Shown piece after piece: positions 28,979 to 37,696 of a DNA stretch of 64,000 nt (the first letter of the stretch is position 1; every line of letters starts with the position of its first letter). A program made the translations under genes and the position numbers. Under the pieces are notes generated by a model. The model saw only the letters and a list, made by a program, of their open reading frames with translations. It had not been told where the DNA came from and did no database searches. The stretch spans positions 620,001-684,000 of the forward strand of contig CP139918.1 of NCBI GenBank assembly GCA_034423775.1, given 5' to 3'. This DNA is from Alphaproteobacteria bacterium US3C007. Its GTDB lineage: Bacteria > Pseudomonadota > Alphaproteobacteria > Rhodobacterales > Rhodobacteraceae.

Positions 28979-29013
28979 TCAGGGATCAAACCGGGAGGGA
29001 AAAGGGGGCCGTA

Positions 29014-30216
29014 ATGCGCTTTATAAATTGGACAGTCACCCGCCGTGCAAGCGCTGCGATACTCAGCCTGCCTCTGCTCTTTAGCAGCCCAGTATATGCG
29101 CAATCCTGTGGTGGCGATTTTGCCGATTTTGTTTTGCAATTAAAGCAAGAAGCGCAAACCAAAGGGGCGCCAGTCGCGCAGGTCAATGCATTTTTCAAAA
29201 CGGTTGAACATAGCCCAAAGGTGTTAAAAGCCGATCGGGCACAGGCCATTTTCCAGCTGCCCTTTATCGAATTCTCGGGCAAATTAATCAGCGATCACAG
29301 GATGGCACATGGACAAAAAAATGCACAGAAACATAAGTATATTTTTGATCAGATTGAAGGTCTCTACGGTATTCCCCCAGGGGTTTTATTAGCATTTTGG
29401 GCTTTTGAAACCGATTTTGGCGCGTTTCAGGGCAATTACAATACGCGCAATGCTTTGGTCACCTTAGCCCATGATTGCCGGCGACCAGAGCTGTTTCGAC
29501 CGCAAATCTTTGCCGCATTAGAGTTGTTTTTAAGAGATGCGTTTAACCCAGAGACAATGCAAGGGGCTTGGGCGGGCGAGATCGGCATGGTGCAAATGCT
29601 GCCCCAAGATATTTTGGACAATGGCGTTGATGGGGATGGGGATGGGCTTGTTGATCTGAGATCCTCGCCTGCCGATGCTTTGATGTCTGGCGCCAAAATG
29701 TTGTCAAATATGGGCTGGAAAGGCGGTCAACCCTGGCTGCAAGAGGTGATTTTACCCTTTGATATGGATTGGAGCCTGACGGGGCTGGATACCCAACAAC
29801 CAGTTTCCAACTGGGTGGCTTTGGGGGTTCAAGGGGCCAACCAGTCGCTCTATCCAGCCGATCTGGAAAGCTCCATTATTTTACCCCAAGGCCGGTTTGG
29901 ACCCGCCTTTATCGCTTATCCGAATTTTCATGTGTATTTCGAATGGAACCAAAGCTTTGTATACGTGACCACGGCTGCTTATTTTGCCACCTTGCTTGAA
30001 GGTAGCCCGCGCTATGGGTTCGAACTTGAAGACCCCGGGTTAAACGGAACGGAAATGAAAAGCTTGCAAAGCGCGCTGCGCGATCAAGGCTATGATGTTG
30101 GAAAAATTGATGGCATTCTGGGTGCTCAAACGCGTCGCGCCGTGCAAGAGGTTCAAAGCGCCTTGGGGTTGCCTGCAGATGCTTGGCCAACTTGGGCGCT
30201 GTTGAAAGCGCTTTAG
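29014..30216 (+). CDS. mltB: Lytic murein transglycosylase, MltB family, with peptidoglycan-binding domain
   Basis: 400 residues. The signal peptide ends near residue 29 (SSPVYAQ). The catalytic Glu lies in LLAFWAFETDFGAFQGNYNT, the MltB/Slt35 active-site block. An EF-hand-like calcium loop DGDGDGLVDLRSSPADALMS matches the calcium site known in E. coli Slt35. A C-terminal PG_binding_1 domain (residues about 345-400: LQSALRDQGYDVGKIDGILG) is typical of alphaproteobacterial members. It cleaves glycan strands of peptidoglycan with formation of anhydro-muropeptides. The ATG at 29014 with AAGGGGG upstream is preferred over a start inside cbiB. Confidence 0.92.
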   Translation: MRFINWTVTRRASAAILSLPLLFSSPVYAQSCGGDFADFVLQLKQEAQTKGAPVAQVNAFFKTVEHSPKVLKADRAQAIFQLPFIEFSGKLISDHRMAHGQKNAQKHKYIFDQIEGLYGIPPGVLLAFWAFETDFGAFQGNYNTRNALVTLAHDCRRPELFRPQIFAALELFLRDAFNPETMQGAWAGEIGMVQMLPQDILDNGVDGDGDGLVDLRSSPADALMSGAKMLSNMGWKGGQPWLQEVILPFDMDWSLTGLDTQQPVSNWVALGVQGANQSLYPADLESSIILPQGRFGPAFIAYPNFHVYFEWNQSFVYVTTAAYFATLLEGSPRYGFELEDPGLNGTEMKSLQSALRDQGYDVGKIDGILGAQTRRAVQEVQSALGLPADAWPTWALLKAL

Positions 30217-30277
30217 GTGACGGCAAACTAAAGCCCCCTCAAGCGCGTTGCAAAATCTGATGACCCATTATCCGCTG

Positions 30278-30309
30278 GAAAGCTTACGCCACCAAGCTTT
30301 CGGCTTTTT
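30278..30309 (+). terminator. Probable intrinsic terminator of mltB, within the 3' end of smc
   Basis: GAAAGCTT (30278-30285) and AAGCTTTC (30294-30301) form a perfect 8-bp stem with an 8-base loop, followed by GGC and six T residues (30304-30309) on the + strand. The element overlaps the smc stop codon on the other strand, so one short sequence serves the ends of two convergent genes. Confidence 0.45.
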
Positions 30310-33300
30310 TCAAATCAACCGATACCAACTGGCTAACCCCTTGTTCCTGCATTGTGACGCCAAATAAACGATCCATCCGCGCCATGGTGACCGCATGATG
30401 CGTGATGATTAAAAACCGCGTATCTGTGCGGCGGCACATTTCATCTAACAAATCGCAGAAGCGCGTGACATTGGCATCATCAAGCGGGGCATCCACCTCA
30501 TCGAGCACGCAAATCGGCGCAGGATTGGCCAAAAACACGGCAAAAATTAGCGCCATCGCAGTGAGCGTTTGCTCTCCGCCCGACAATAAAGACAAGGTGC
30601 TCAGTTTTTTCCCGGGGGGTTGGCACATAATCTCAAGCCCCGCCTCAAGCGGATCATCGCTTTCCACCAAAACCAAATTTGCCTCGCCGCCGCCAAATAA
30701 GTGCTTAAACAATAGCCCAAAATTGCTATTCACTTGCTCAAACGCAGTCAAAAGCCGTTCGCGCCCCTCGCGATTCAAGCCCGCGATGCCATTGCGCAGC
30801 GTGTGTATCGCCGCTTCCAAATCGGTTTTTTCTTCGCTTAAACTTTTATGTTCGCTCTCAACCTCTTTGGCATCTTCTTCTGCGCGCAGATTCACGGCCC
30901 CCAACGCTTCGCGTTGGCGTTTCAACCGATTCACTTCCGCTTCTATTTCATCCGCATGCGGCATGCGATCCGCATCCGTTGATAAGGAGTTCAGCAAGTC
31001 TTGCGGGGTGGTTTGCAACTCATCCTCGATGCGCTGCGCGGCGGCCGTTTTGGTTTCTTGCGCGGCCTCTGCGCGCGCCTCGGCGCCGGCGCGCGCCTCC
31101 CGCGCCTCGGAAGCGGCCCGTTCGGAATCTCGCTCTTGCGCAATGGCGTTGCGCAAAGCTGCTTCGCCCGTTGCCAAATTATCGCCCGCAGCTTTGCGCC
31201 GCGTTTCAGCCTGCGCAATGGCGCTGCTCAACTCTTCCCGTTTGCGTGCCAAAGCATCCGGCACCAGCGCCGCATCTGCCAAATCTGCCTCTGTTTGGGA
31301 TTTGCGTTCTAGCAACTCAACCCGTCTTTGATCAGCGGTTTCAAGCCGCAATCGCCAGCCGCTAAGCTCTTTGGTGACCTGTTGTTTACGGCGCATGCGC
31401 GCTTCGCCGGCGCGGCGTAACTCATCTTGTTCTGAGCGCTTTGACAACATGGTGATGCGCGCCGCTTCCACAGTGAGCTTGATATCTTCAACGCGGTCTT
31501 TCAACGATTGGATATCCTCTAATGCGTCAACAGCCATCTGCGCCTCGGCCCGCTGCGCCTCAGCGCCTAAGCTTTCCTCTGCATGGCGCGCAACGGCCAA
31601 TGTTAGGTTTTCAACCCGACCTTTTGCCAAGTTTAGCTTGGCTTCGGAATTGCTGAGCGCCCGATTTTTTTCAATCACCTCGCGATCTGCTTGCCGGCGC
31701 GCTTCGCGCGCGCGCTGGTCTTTGCCTGCCCACTCTGTAAGCTCCCCCGATAACAGATCATGGGCCGAACGCGCCGCGTGCAATTCAGCCTCTGTCTGCA
31801 CCATTTGCTGCTTCAGCTCTTCCAATCTGTTCACTTGTTCAAGATGCAATGCGGCAGTCGATGGCGTATCTTCGGCCCAGATACAATAGCCATCCCAGCG
31901 CCATAGGTCACCTTCCAAGCTGACCAAACGTTGGCCGGGCTGCAAAGCCGCTTGCAAGCGTACGCCCTCATCCCCATCCACCAAACCGATCTGCGTCATC
32001 CGTCGCCCCAGCGCATCAGGCGTAGACACATGATTACTCAAGGGGGTTATGCCGTTGGGCAGCGGTTGCGCAACGGGGTAATCGGGCAAAAATCGCCATC
32101 CTGACAGGGCATCTTCACCCTCAACCTCGGCCGCCCTTAAATCATCTGCCAAAGCCGCTCCAAGGGCTTTTTCAAAACCTTGTTCCACCTGCAAACGATC
32201 AAGCAATTGCCCACCTTCTTGAGAACCGCGCGCCAAAAGCTTGGCCAAAGCGGTTACTTCGGCTTCCAATGCCGTGTTTTCACCCTCTGCGCGCGATCGC
32301 TGGGCACGCGCTTCGGCCTCGCGCGCCTGCGTGTCAGAGCGCGCCGTTTCGGCCCGATCAAGCGCCTGTTCACACTGCTCTGCATGCGCCTGCGCCTGCG
32401 CGGCCAGGCTTTCATCAGCGTCAAACGCCTCTGCCGCCTCAACCACCTGTTGCTCAGAATGCTGCAAAGCCTGTTTGGCTTTTTCAGCCTCATCACGGCT
32501 GCGCTGAAGGGTTTTCTCGCTGTCTTGCAGCAAGCGATGCGCAGATTGGTGGCGCGCCGACAAACGGGCCACATCTTCGGTTAATTGCGAAAGATCGGTT
32601 TCGCGCTCTTGCAACACAGCAGAAGCATCCTGCGCCTCTTGCGTTGCATTCGATAATTTATCGTCTTGGCCCAAGGCCGCTTTTGACAATTCTTCCGTTT
32701 CCCACTCTAAACGTTCAATCATCTCCAATGCGTCGCGATTCAAAGCCTCTTCACGGGTGATGTCTTGGGCCAGCTGCACCGAACGGCCACCCAGCGTATC
32801 GATCTGTTGCTGCGCGTCACTTTCTTGCGCGCTCAATGTCTCGCGCTGAACTTGCAAGCGCTGCAATAAAGCCGCCGCAATCGCTTCTTCCTCGCGCACT
32901 GGTGGCAAGGCCTCTTCAGCTTCCAATCTCAACTTGCCATTGCTGCGCGCCATGGCTTCCGCTTTCGAGGCCGCCAATATTTGCGCCTGCAAAGCTTGGG
33001 CGGTGCTCTGGCACAGCTCATCGGCCTCTTTCCAGCGCCGAAACAACAACAAACCTTCAGCGCTGCGCAAATCTTTGGCGATCGCGCGATAGCGCGCCGC
33101 ATGTTTGGCTTGCCGAGCCAGCTGCGCCAATTGACCGGCAAGCTGCTCAAGCACATCATCCACGCGCCCCAGATTGCTTTCTGCGGCGTTCAGCTTCAGC
33201 TCGGCCTCATGGCGGCGCTGATATAACCCGGAAATGCCCGCTGCCTCTTCTAACACGCGGCGGCGGTTTTTGGGTTTAGCATTGATCAGTTCGGCAATTT

Positions 33301-33748
33301 GCCCTTGACGCACAAGCGCTGGGGAATGGGCGCCTGTAGAGGCATCGGCAAACAGCATTTGTACGTCACGGGCGCGCACATCTTTTCCCGACACTTTATA
33401 GGCGCTGCCCGCATCGCGCGTGATGCGGCGCACGACATCCAACACATCCACCTCGTTGAACGCAGCGGGTGCCAAGCGTTCGGCATTGTCCAGCTGCAAT
33501 GTAACTTCGGCAAAATTGCGCGCCGGACGCGTGGCAGCCCCCGCGAAAATCACATCATTCATACCGCCGCCGCGCATCGCCGTGGGGCGGTTTTCACCCA
33601 TCACCCAACGCAACGCTTCAAGCAAATTTGATTTACCGCACCCGTTTGGTCCCACAACACCCGTCAACCCATCTGAAATCAACAATTCAGTTGGATCAAC
33701 AAAACTTTTGAAACCTGTCAGTCGCAGTTTGGAAAAACGCACCCGCAC
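30284..33748 (-). CDS. smc: Chromosome partition protein SMC
   Basis: 1154 residues. ATP-binding head halves lie at both ends: Walker A GPNGCGKSN near residue 36, the signature LSGGEQTLTAMALIF and Walker B ICVLDEVDAPLDD near the C-terminus. Between them are two very long coiled coils rich in Glu, Ala, Arg and Gln, separated by a hinge at about residues 510-640. SMC compacts and segregates the chromosome, normally with ScpA and ScpB, which are not in this window. The start is GTG at 33748; a second GTG two codons later (33742) fits the AAAGGCGG ribosome site equally well. Confidence 0.95.
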   Translation of the reverse strand: MRVRFSKLRLTGFKSFVDPTELLISDGLTGVVGPNGCGKSNLLEALRWVMGENRPTAMRGGGMNDVIFAGAATRPARNFAEVTLQLDNAERLAPAAFNEVDVLDVVRRITRDAGSAYKVSGKDVRARDVQMLFADASTGAHSPALVRQGQIAELINAKPKNRRRVLEEAAGISGLYQRRHEAELKLNAAESNLGRVDDVLEQLAGQLAQLARQAKHAARYRAIAKDLRSAEGLLLFRRWKEADELCQSTAQALQAQILAASKAEAMARSNGKLRLEAEEALPPVREEEAIAAALLQRLQVQRETLSAQESDAQQQIDTLGGRSVQLAQDITREEALNRDALEMIERLEWETEELSKAALGQDDKLSNATQEAQDASAVLQERETDLSQLTEDVARLSARHQSAHRLLQDSEKTLQRSRDEAEKAKQALQHSEQQVVEAAEAFDADESLAAQAQAHAEQCEQALDRAETARSDTQAREAEARAQRSRAEGENTALEAEVTALAKLLARGSQEGGQLLDRLQVEQGFEKALGAALADDLRAAEVEGEDALSGWRFLPDYPVAQPLPNGITPLSNHVSTPDALGRRMTQIGLVDGDEGVRLQAALQPGQRLVSLEGDLWRWDGYCIWAEDTPSTAALHLEQVNRLEELKQQMVQTEAELHAARSAHDLLSGELTEWAGKDQRAREARRQADREVIEKNRALSNSEAKLNLAKGRVENLTLAVARHAEESLGAEAQRAEAQMAVDALEDIQSLKDRVEDIKLTVEAARITMLSKRSEQDELRRAGEARMRRKQQVTKELSGWRLRLETADQRRVELLERKSQTEADLADAALVPDALARKREELSSAIAQAETRRKAAGDNLATGEAALRNAIAQERDSERAASEAREARAGAEARAEAAQETKTAAAQRIEDELQTTPQDLLNSLSTDADRMPHADEIEAEVNRLKRQREALGAVNLRAEEDAKEVESEHKSLSEEKTDLEAAIHTLRNGIAGLNREGRERLLTAFEQVNSNFGLLFKHLFGGGEANLVLVESDDPLEAGLEIMCQPPGKKLSTLSLLSGGEQTLTAMALIFAVFLANPAPICVLDEVDAPLDDANVTRFCDLLDEMCRRTDTRFLIITHHAVTMARMDRLFGVTMQEQGVSQLVSVDLKKAESLVA

Positions 33749-33914
33749 CCGCCTTTGATTCTCTGAGTTAAAGCGTGCCTTTGACGCGGAGCAGAGTCAA
33801 CAGACCACCACTGTATCTCGTGTGCTCACTTTGGTTAACGTCTAGATATCGTAAAATTCACATCAAAATCATATAGGCTGGCGCTTTGGACAAGACAGGG
33901 TTTATACTCAAACA

Positions 33915-34373
33915 ATGACGCCAATCTCTATCGCCATCGCGGATCCCCAGCACCCTGAAATCACCCAATTGCTGCAGCAAAGCCATGCCTTAATGCAGCA
34001 GCTTTTCGCAAGCGATGAAAATCACTTTTTATCAATTGAAGAGTTGCTATCACCCGATATTCGGTTCTTTGCCGCCCGCCAGCAAGGGCGCTATATCGGC
34101 TGCGGCGCGCTGGCTATCAGGCCAGATTATGGTGAGATCAAATCGATGTTTACAGATCCCAAAGCCCGCGGGACCGGCGTCGCTAGATCGGTACTAGACA
34201 GGCTAGAAGCCCAAGCGCGACAGCTTAAGCTGCCCAAATTGATGCTGGAAACCGGCGATTTGCTTTCGCATGCCCAGCGCCTTTACACGCAAGCAGGATT
34301 CACGCATTGCGCACCATTTGGGGATTATGAAAAACAACACAGCTCGATTTTTATGCAAAAAATACTGTATTAA
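33915..34373 (+). CDS. GNAT-family N-acetyltransferase
   Basis: 152 residues. The acetyl-CoA motif is in MFTDPKARGTGVARSVLDRL, with a preceding beta strand GALAIRPDYGEIKSM and a later LETGDLLSHAQRLYTQAGF. The arrangement is close to the small GNAT proteins of the YjaB/PhnO-like group. The substrate is unknown. Divergent from smc across 166 bases. The last four bases overlap the convergent lipoprotein gene. Confidence 0.87.
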   Translation: MTPISIAIADPQHPEITQLLQQSHALMQQLFASDENHFLSIEELLSPDIRFFAARQQGRYIGCGALAIRPDYGEIKSMFTDPKARGTGVARSVLDRLEAQARQLKLPKLMLETGDLLSHAQRLYTQAGFTHCAPFGDYEKQHSSIFMQKILY

Positions 34374-34663
34374 AAGTCACAGGCGTGAACCCCCAAAACA
34401 ACCGAAGGATCGGCCCAGGTGACGGCGACATCCTCGCAGCCCACCACCTGGCGCATGGCTTGCAAAGCAATCGGCCTAACCTGCTTTGTAGAGGGAAAAC
34501 CCATTGCGTTGATCCGCAGCGCCTCGATCATTGGCCCGCGCACTCGAATATCAAACTTCATATTCTTATGGCGCACGGTTTGTGCATGTATACCCTGAAA
34601 CGCATAGCTGCCATCATCACAAGACATTAAAAAAATAAAAAAAACATACCAATATTTAAACAA
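34370..34663 (-). CDS. Small putative lipoprotein
   Basis: 97 residues. The N-terminus MFKYWYVFFIFLMSC is a short lipoprotein-type signal with lipobox LMSC, which predicts lipid attachment at Cys15. The mature part has two features: RVRGPMIEALRINAMGFPST and a C-terminal VGCEDVAVTWADPSVVLGVHACDF with two cysteines that could form a disulfide. Similar short proteins occur in Rhodobacterales but I know no function. It is convergent with the acetyltransferase gene. Confidence 0.65.
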   Translation of the reverse strand: MFKYWYVFFIFLMSCDDGSYAFQGIHAQTVRHKNMKFDIRVRGPMIEALRINAMGFPSTKQVRPIALQAMRQVVGCEDVAVTWADPSVVLGVHACDF

Positions 34664-34695
34664 AACAACACTTACTACTAAATTAAATCTGGCAT

Positions 34696-34723
34696 TTGCT
34701 TGCAGAAAAAAATGGCATATATA
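34696..34723 (+). promoter_or_regulatory. Candidate promoter of the GntR-family regulator
   Basis: A TTGCTT (34696-34701) and a TATATA (34718-34723) are separated by 16 bases, which fits a sigma-70-like promoter. It would start transcription about 35 bases before the chosen TTG start at 34765. TGGCAT occurs twice in the same stretch (near 34690 and 34713). Confidence 0.35.
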
Positions 34724-34764
34724 AGGCGCTACGTTTATTTAAAACTCGGATAAGAGGACGCGTT

Positions 34765-35535
34765 TTGCCATTTCAAAAGGTAACGTCTGAAAAGCTGTCC
34801 CATGCTGTGACCCGCCAAATTGAGCAGTTGATCCTGCGCGGCATTTTGCGGCCGGGGGAACGCTTGCCCTCCGAGCGCGAGCTGTCCGAGCGTTTCGCAG
34901 TGTCGCGTCCATCCCTGCGCGAAGCGATTTCGCAATTACAAGAGCGCGGCTTGCTCACGTCAAAAGCCGGCGCAGGCATTTACATCGCGAATGTACTTGG
35001 CAACTCGTTTTCACCAGCCCTTGTAAGCCTGTTCAGCAGCCATGAAGAAGCGGTGTTTGATTATATTGGTTTCCGCCGTGATCTTGAGGGGTTGGCCGCC
35101 GAACGCGCCGCCAAATTCGCCTCTGATACCGATTTGCGCGTGATCCAAACCATTTTTGATAAAATGCAGGCGGCGCATCACAAACGGAACCCAACCGATG
35201 AAGCCCGCCTCGACGCCGAATTTCACCTGTCAATCATCGAGTCCAGTCACAACGTTATTATGCTGCATATGATGCGGTCCATGTATGATCTGTTACAAGA
35301 AGGCGTGTTTTACAACCGCCAAATGATGTTCAAGCAACGCGTCACGCGCGGCGAGATCTTAGAACAACATCGCGCGATCAATACCGCCTTGCAGGCCCGC
35401 GACCCCGAGGCCTCGCGCGCCGCGGTTGAAGTTCATATGGATTATATCGAAGCTGCGCTGCAAGATTTAAAAATATCAGAGCGCAATGAAGCTATTGCGC
35501 AACAGCGCTATGAGCATGAACAAGAGCGTGGATAG
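34765..35535 (+). CDS. FadR-subfamily GntR transcriptional regulator (FCD domain)
   Basis: 256 residues. The N-terminal winged helix is LRPGERLPSERELSERFAVS plus RPSLREAISQLQERGLL. The C-terminal FCD ligand domain has the metal-type His/Asp ligands in DAEFHLSIIESSHN and EQHRAINTAL. Proteins of this shape (PdhR/LldR-like) respond to carboxylate ligands. The TTG at 34765 is chosen because AAGAGG precedes it by seven bases and PFQKVTSEKLSHAV is the usual beginning; an in-frame TTG at 34696 lies in the likely promoter. The target genes are unknown; the creatinase gene is 0.8 kb away on the other strand. Confidence 0.87.
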   Translation: MPFQKVTSEKLSHAVTRQIEQLILRGILRPGERLPSERELSERFAVSRPSLREAISQLQERGLLTSKAGAGIYIANVLGNSFSPALVSLFSSHEEAVFDYIGFRRDLEGLAAERAAKFASDTDLRVIQTIFDKMQAAHHKRNPTDEARLDAEFHLSIIESSHNVIMLHMMRSMYDLLQEGVFYNRQMMFKQRVTRGEILEQHRAINTALQARDPEASRAAVEVHMDYIEAALQDLKISERNEAIAQQRYEHEQERG

Positions 35536-35553
35536 GCATAAGCCCCGGCTCGA

Positions 35554-36171
35554 TTATGTTTTTCGAAAGCTGCGCACCCAAGCCCAAAAATTCGACAGAC
35601 GCTCTTCCATCGCGTCAAAAATGGGTGATAAGCGGCGGGCGTAAAACCGCAGCCACCGCACCCGAAGAGCCCAAAAGACCAATCCCAGCAGCGTCAAAAA
35701 AACGGTATTGAACCATGGAAATGACGTTTCATCCGGGCCAGATACCGGTTTAAGGGAAACCGCGTTTGGATAAATAGACAAAAACGTATTGCGCCAGCCA
35801 TAATGGCGGATTTTCACCCATTGCACCTGCGCGCTTGATTTTGCACTGCGCAGATTTGACGCCTCGGCCTGCAAATTTGACGTGTCAAATTTAAAATAAA
35901 ATGGCCAACCCCAGCCCGTATCCTCGTTGCGAAACACGATCGGTCGATCCTGCGCATCAAAACTCTCTATAAAAAACACATCCCGGTTCGATTGCAGGCG
36001 GCCATCCTCGCCCATATGGCGCGCCCAAAATAACCCCGTACGGCCAAAATCAATCCGCTTTTCATAGGTGTCATTTATACGAACAACATCATTTTGGGGT
36101 AGCGCATAGTGCAAAACCCCGATCCCGATCATTAACACAATTGCCTGAAAACTTCTTACCAAAAACCGCAT
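35554..36171 (-). CDS. DUF1523 membrane protein
   Basis: 205 residues with a TM helix at each end (FQAIVLMIGIGVLHYALP and TVFLTLLGLVFWALRVRW). The intervening loop has the conserved DUF1523 features: VRINDTYEKRIDFGRTGLFW, FRNEDTGWGWPFYFKFDTSN and HYGWRNTFLSIYPNAV. The family is found mainly in Rhodobacterales and has no known function. The ATG at 36171 is preferred to a GTG at 36177. It converges on the GntR regulator. Confidence 0.85.
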   Translation of the reverse strand: MRFLVRSFQAIVLMIGIGVLHYALPQNDVVRINDTYEKRIDFGRTGLFWARHMGEDGRLQSNRDVFFIESFDAQDRPIVFRNEDTGWGWPFYFKFDTSNLQAEASNLRSAKSSAQVQWVKIRHYGWRNTFLSIYPNAVSLKPVSGPDETSFPWFNTVFLTLLGLVFWALRVRWLRFYARRLSPIFDAMEERLSNFWAWVRSFRKT

Positions 36172-36275
36172 ATGCACCGCCTAAAAAACTCTGACGGGCT
36201 TAACCTAAGCGCGAACCTTTAAAAATGCACCCCCATAGCAGCCAAAGGATCGTTAAAATTACAATGCAAACGCTC

Positions 36276-36313
36276 AAAAAAGCGTTGGGGCGCTGGTAAA
36301 CAGACCCCAACGC
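36276..36313 (-). terminator. Intrinsic terminator of the creatinase gene
   Basis: Read on the minus strand, GCGTTGGGG (36313-36305) pairs perfectly with CCCCAACGC (36290-36282) around a 14-base loop, followed by six T residues (36281-36276). It starts nine bases after the creatinase stop. Confidence 0.75.
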
Positions 36314-36321
36314 AGAGTTTG

Positions 36322-37530
36322 TTAAGCAATCACATTAAACTCGGGCCCATAGGGATATCCGGTGATGTTCTCAGCGCCCTCTTCTGTAATCACCAAAATA
36401 TCATGTTCCCGATAGCCACCGGCCCCGGGTTGCCCGTCCGGGATTGTCAACATCGGCTCCATTGAAATCACCATGCCCGGCACCAGAACAGTGTCGATAT
36501 CTTCGCGCAATTCCAACCCAGCCTCGCGCCCATAATAATGCGAGAGCACGCCAAAAGAATGGCCATAGCCAAAACTGCGATATTTCAATAAGCCCTGTTC
36601 TTCAAAAAATTGGTTTATGCGCTCTGTTACCTGCGAACAACGCATGCCGGGCTTTAACAAACCGATACCCAATTCATGCGCCTCGATATTGGCGTGCCAG
36701 ATCTTTAAGCTCTTGGGATCCACCTCACCCAAAAACAAGGTCCGCTCAAGCGCGGTGTAATAAGCCGAAATCATAGGAAATGTATTAAGCGACAAAATAT
36801 CGCCCGGTTGAACTCTTCGCGCCGTTACGGGGTTATGCGCGCCATCGGTGTTCAAACCCGATTGAAACCAGACCCAAGTATCGCGATATTCAGCGTCGGG
36901 GAACCGTTCTGCGATCGCCAGTTCCATGGCATCTCGGCCCGCTATGGCAATATCCAATTCGCGCGCCTGATCTTTAATCGCCGCCCGAATAGCATAACCT
37001 CCAATATCCGCAATTTCTGCTCCGGCGCGAATCAAAGCAATTTCAGCCTCTGATTTGAGCATTCGCTGCGTCATGCTTGCCGGCGCAAGATCCACCAAAT
37101 TTGAGGGCTCTAAACAGGCATGTAACCTATCATGCTGGGCCAAAGTCAAATGATCTGCTTCATAGCCGATCACCGCCTGTTTGCCGGTTACGGACGCCAC
37201 CGCCGCCCAAAAATTGTTGCGCTGCCAATCCGTGTAGGTGATATTTTCTCCATAGCAGCGGCGCCAAGGCTGACCGCCATCAATCCCCGCCGAAATCGTG
37301 AAACTACTATCTGCAGTCACAACCAATCCATAGGGGCGGCCAAAGGCACAGTATAAAAACCCTGAGTAATAAGCGATGGCTTGCATCGAGGTAAGCAGCG
37401 TGGCCGAAACCCCATGCTGGTGCATCACGGCACGCAAGCCGTTCAATCGCGCCTCATATTCGGCGCTTGAGAAAGGCAAAGCCGCTTTCTCACCATTGTA
37501 GAAGTGATAATATTCAGAACGTTCAGTCAT
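36322..37530 (-). CDS. Creatinase (creatine amidinohydrolase), M24 pita-bread fold
   Basis: 402 residues, the length of the Pseudomonas putida enzyme. It hydrolyses creatine to sarcosine and urea. Remembered P. putida creatinase matches strongly: SGFLYCAFGRPYGLVV, GIDGGQPWRR, FQSGLNTDGAHNPVTARR (catalytic His), FGYGHSFGVLSHYYGREAGL and SMEPMLTIPDG. As in creatinase, metal ligands of M24 peptidases are not kept. The ATG at 37530 is chosen because GGAGGG lies just upstream, inside the alternative 37545 start. A terminator follows. Sarcosine could feed the FAD/GcvT-type dehydrogenase elsewhere in this window. Confidence 0.92.
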   Translation of the reverse strand: MTERSEYYHFYNGEKAALPFSSAEYEARLNGLRAVMHQHGVSATLLTSMQAIAYYSGFLYCAFGRPYGLVVTADSSFTISAGIDGGQPWRRCYGENITYTDWQRNNFWAAVASVTGKQAVIGYEADHLTLAQHDRLHACLEPSNLVDLAPASMTQRMLKSEAEIALIRAGAEIADIGGYAIRAAIKDQARELDIAIAGRDAMELAIAERFPDAEYRDTWVWFQSGLNTDGAHNPVTARRVQPGDILSLNTFPMISAYYTALERTLFLGEVDPKSLKIWHANIEAHELGIGLLKPGMRCSQVTERINQFFEEQGLLKYRSFGYGHSFGVLSHYYGREAGLELREDIDTVLVPGMVISMEPMLTIPDGQPGAGGYREHDILVITEEGAENITGYPYGPEFNVIA

Positions 37531-37696
37531 TTTTTGACCCTCCATTGACGTTTCAAAAGAAGGTCCCGGCGTTCAGGACTGTGGGATAGGTTCGCCTGCG
37601 CAGAATTGCCCAAACGGGGCGACGCCATCGCCCGCACCTACCGCGTGCTTTCTCCGAAAACTGCCTGAGAATCAAGTCAAAATTTCAAACCTCATC

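Noticed and set aside
30402..31331. 309-codon frame antisense to smc
   Set aside because: Very Ser/Ala/Arg-rich and fully inside smc; it is a by-product of the coiled-coil codon pattern.
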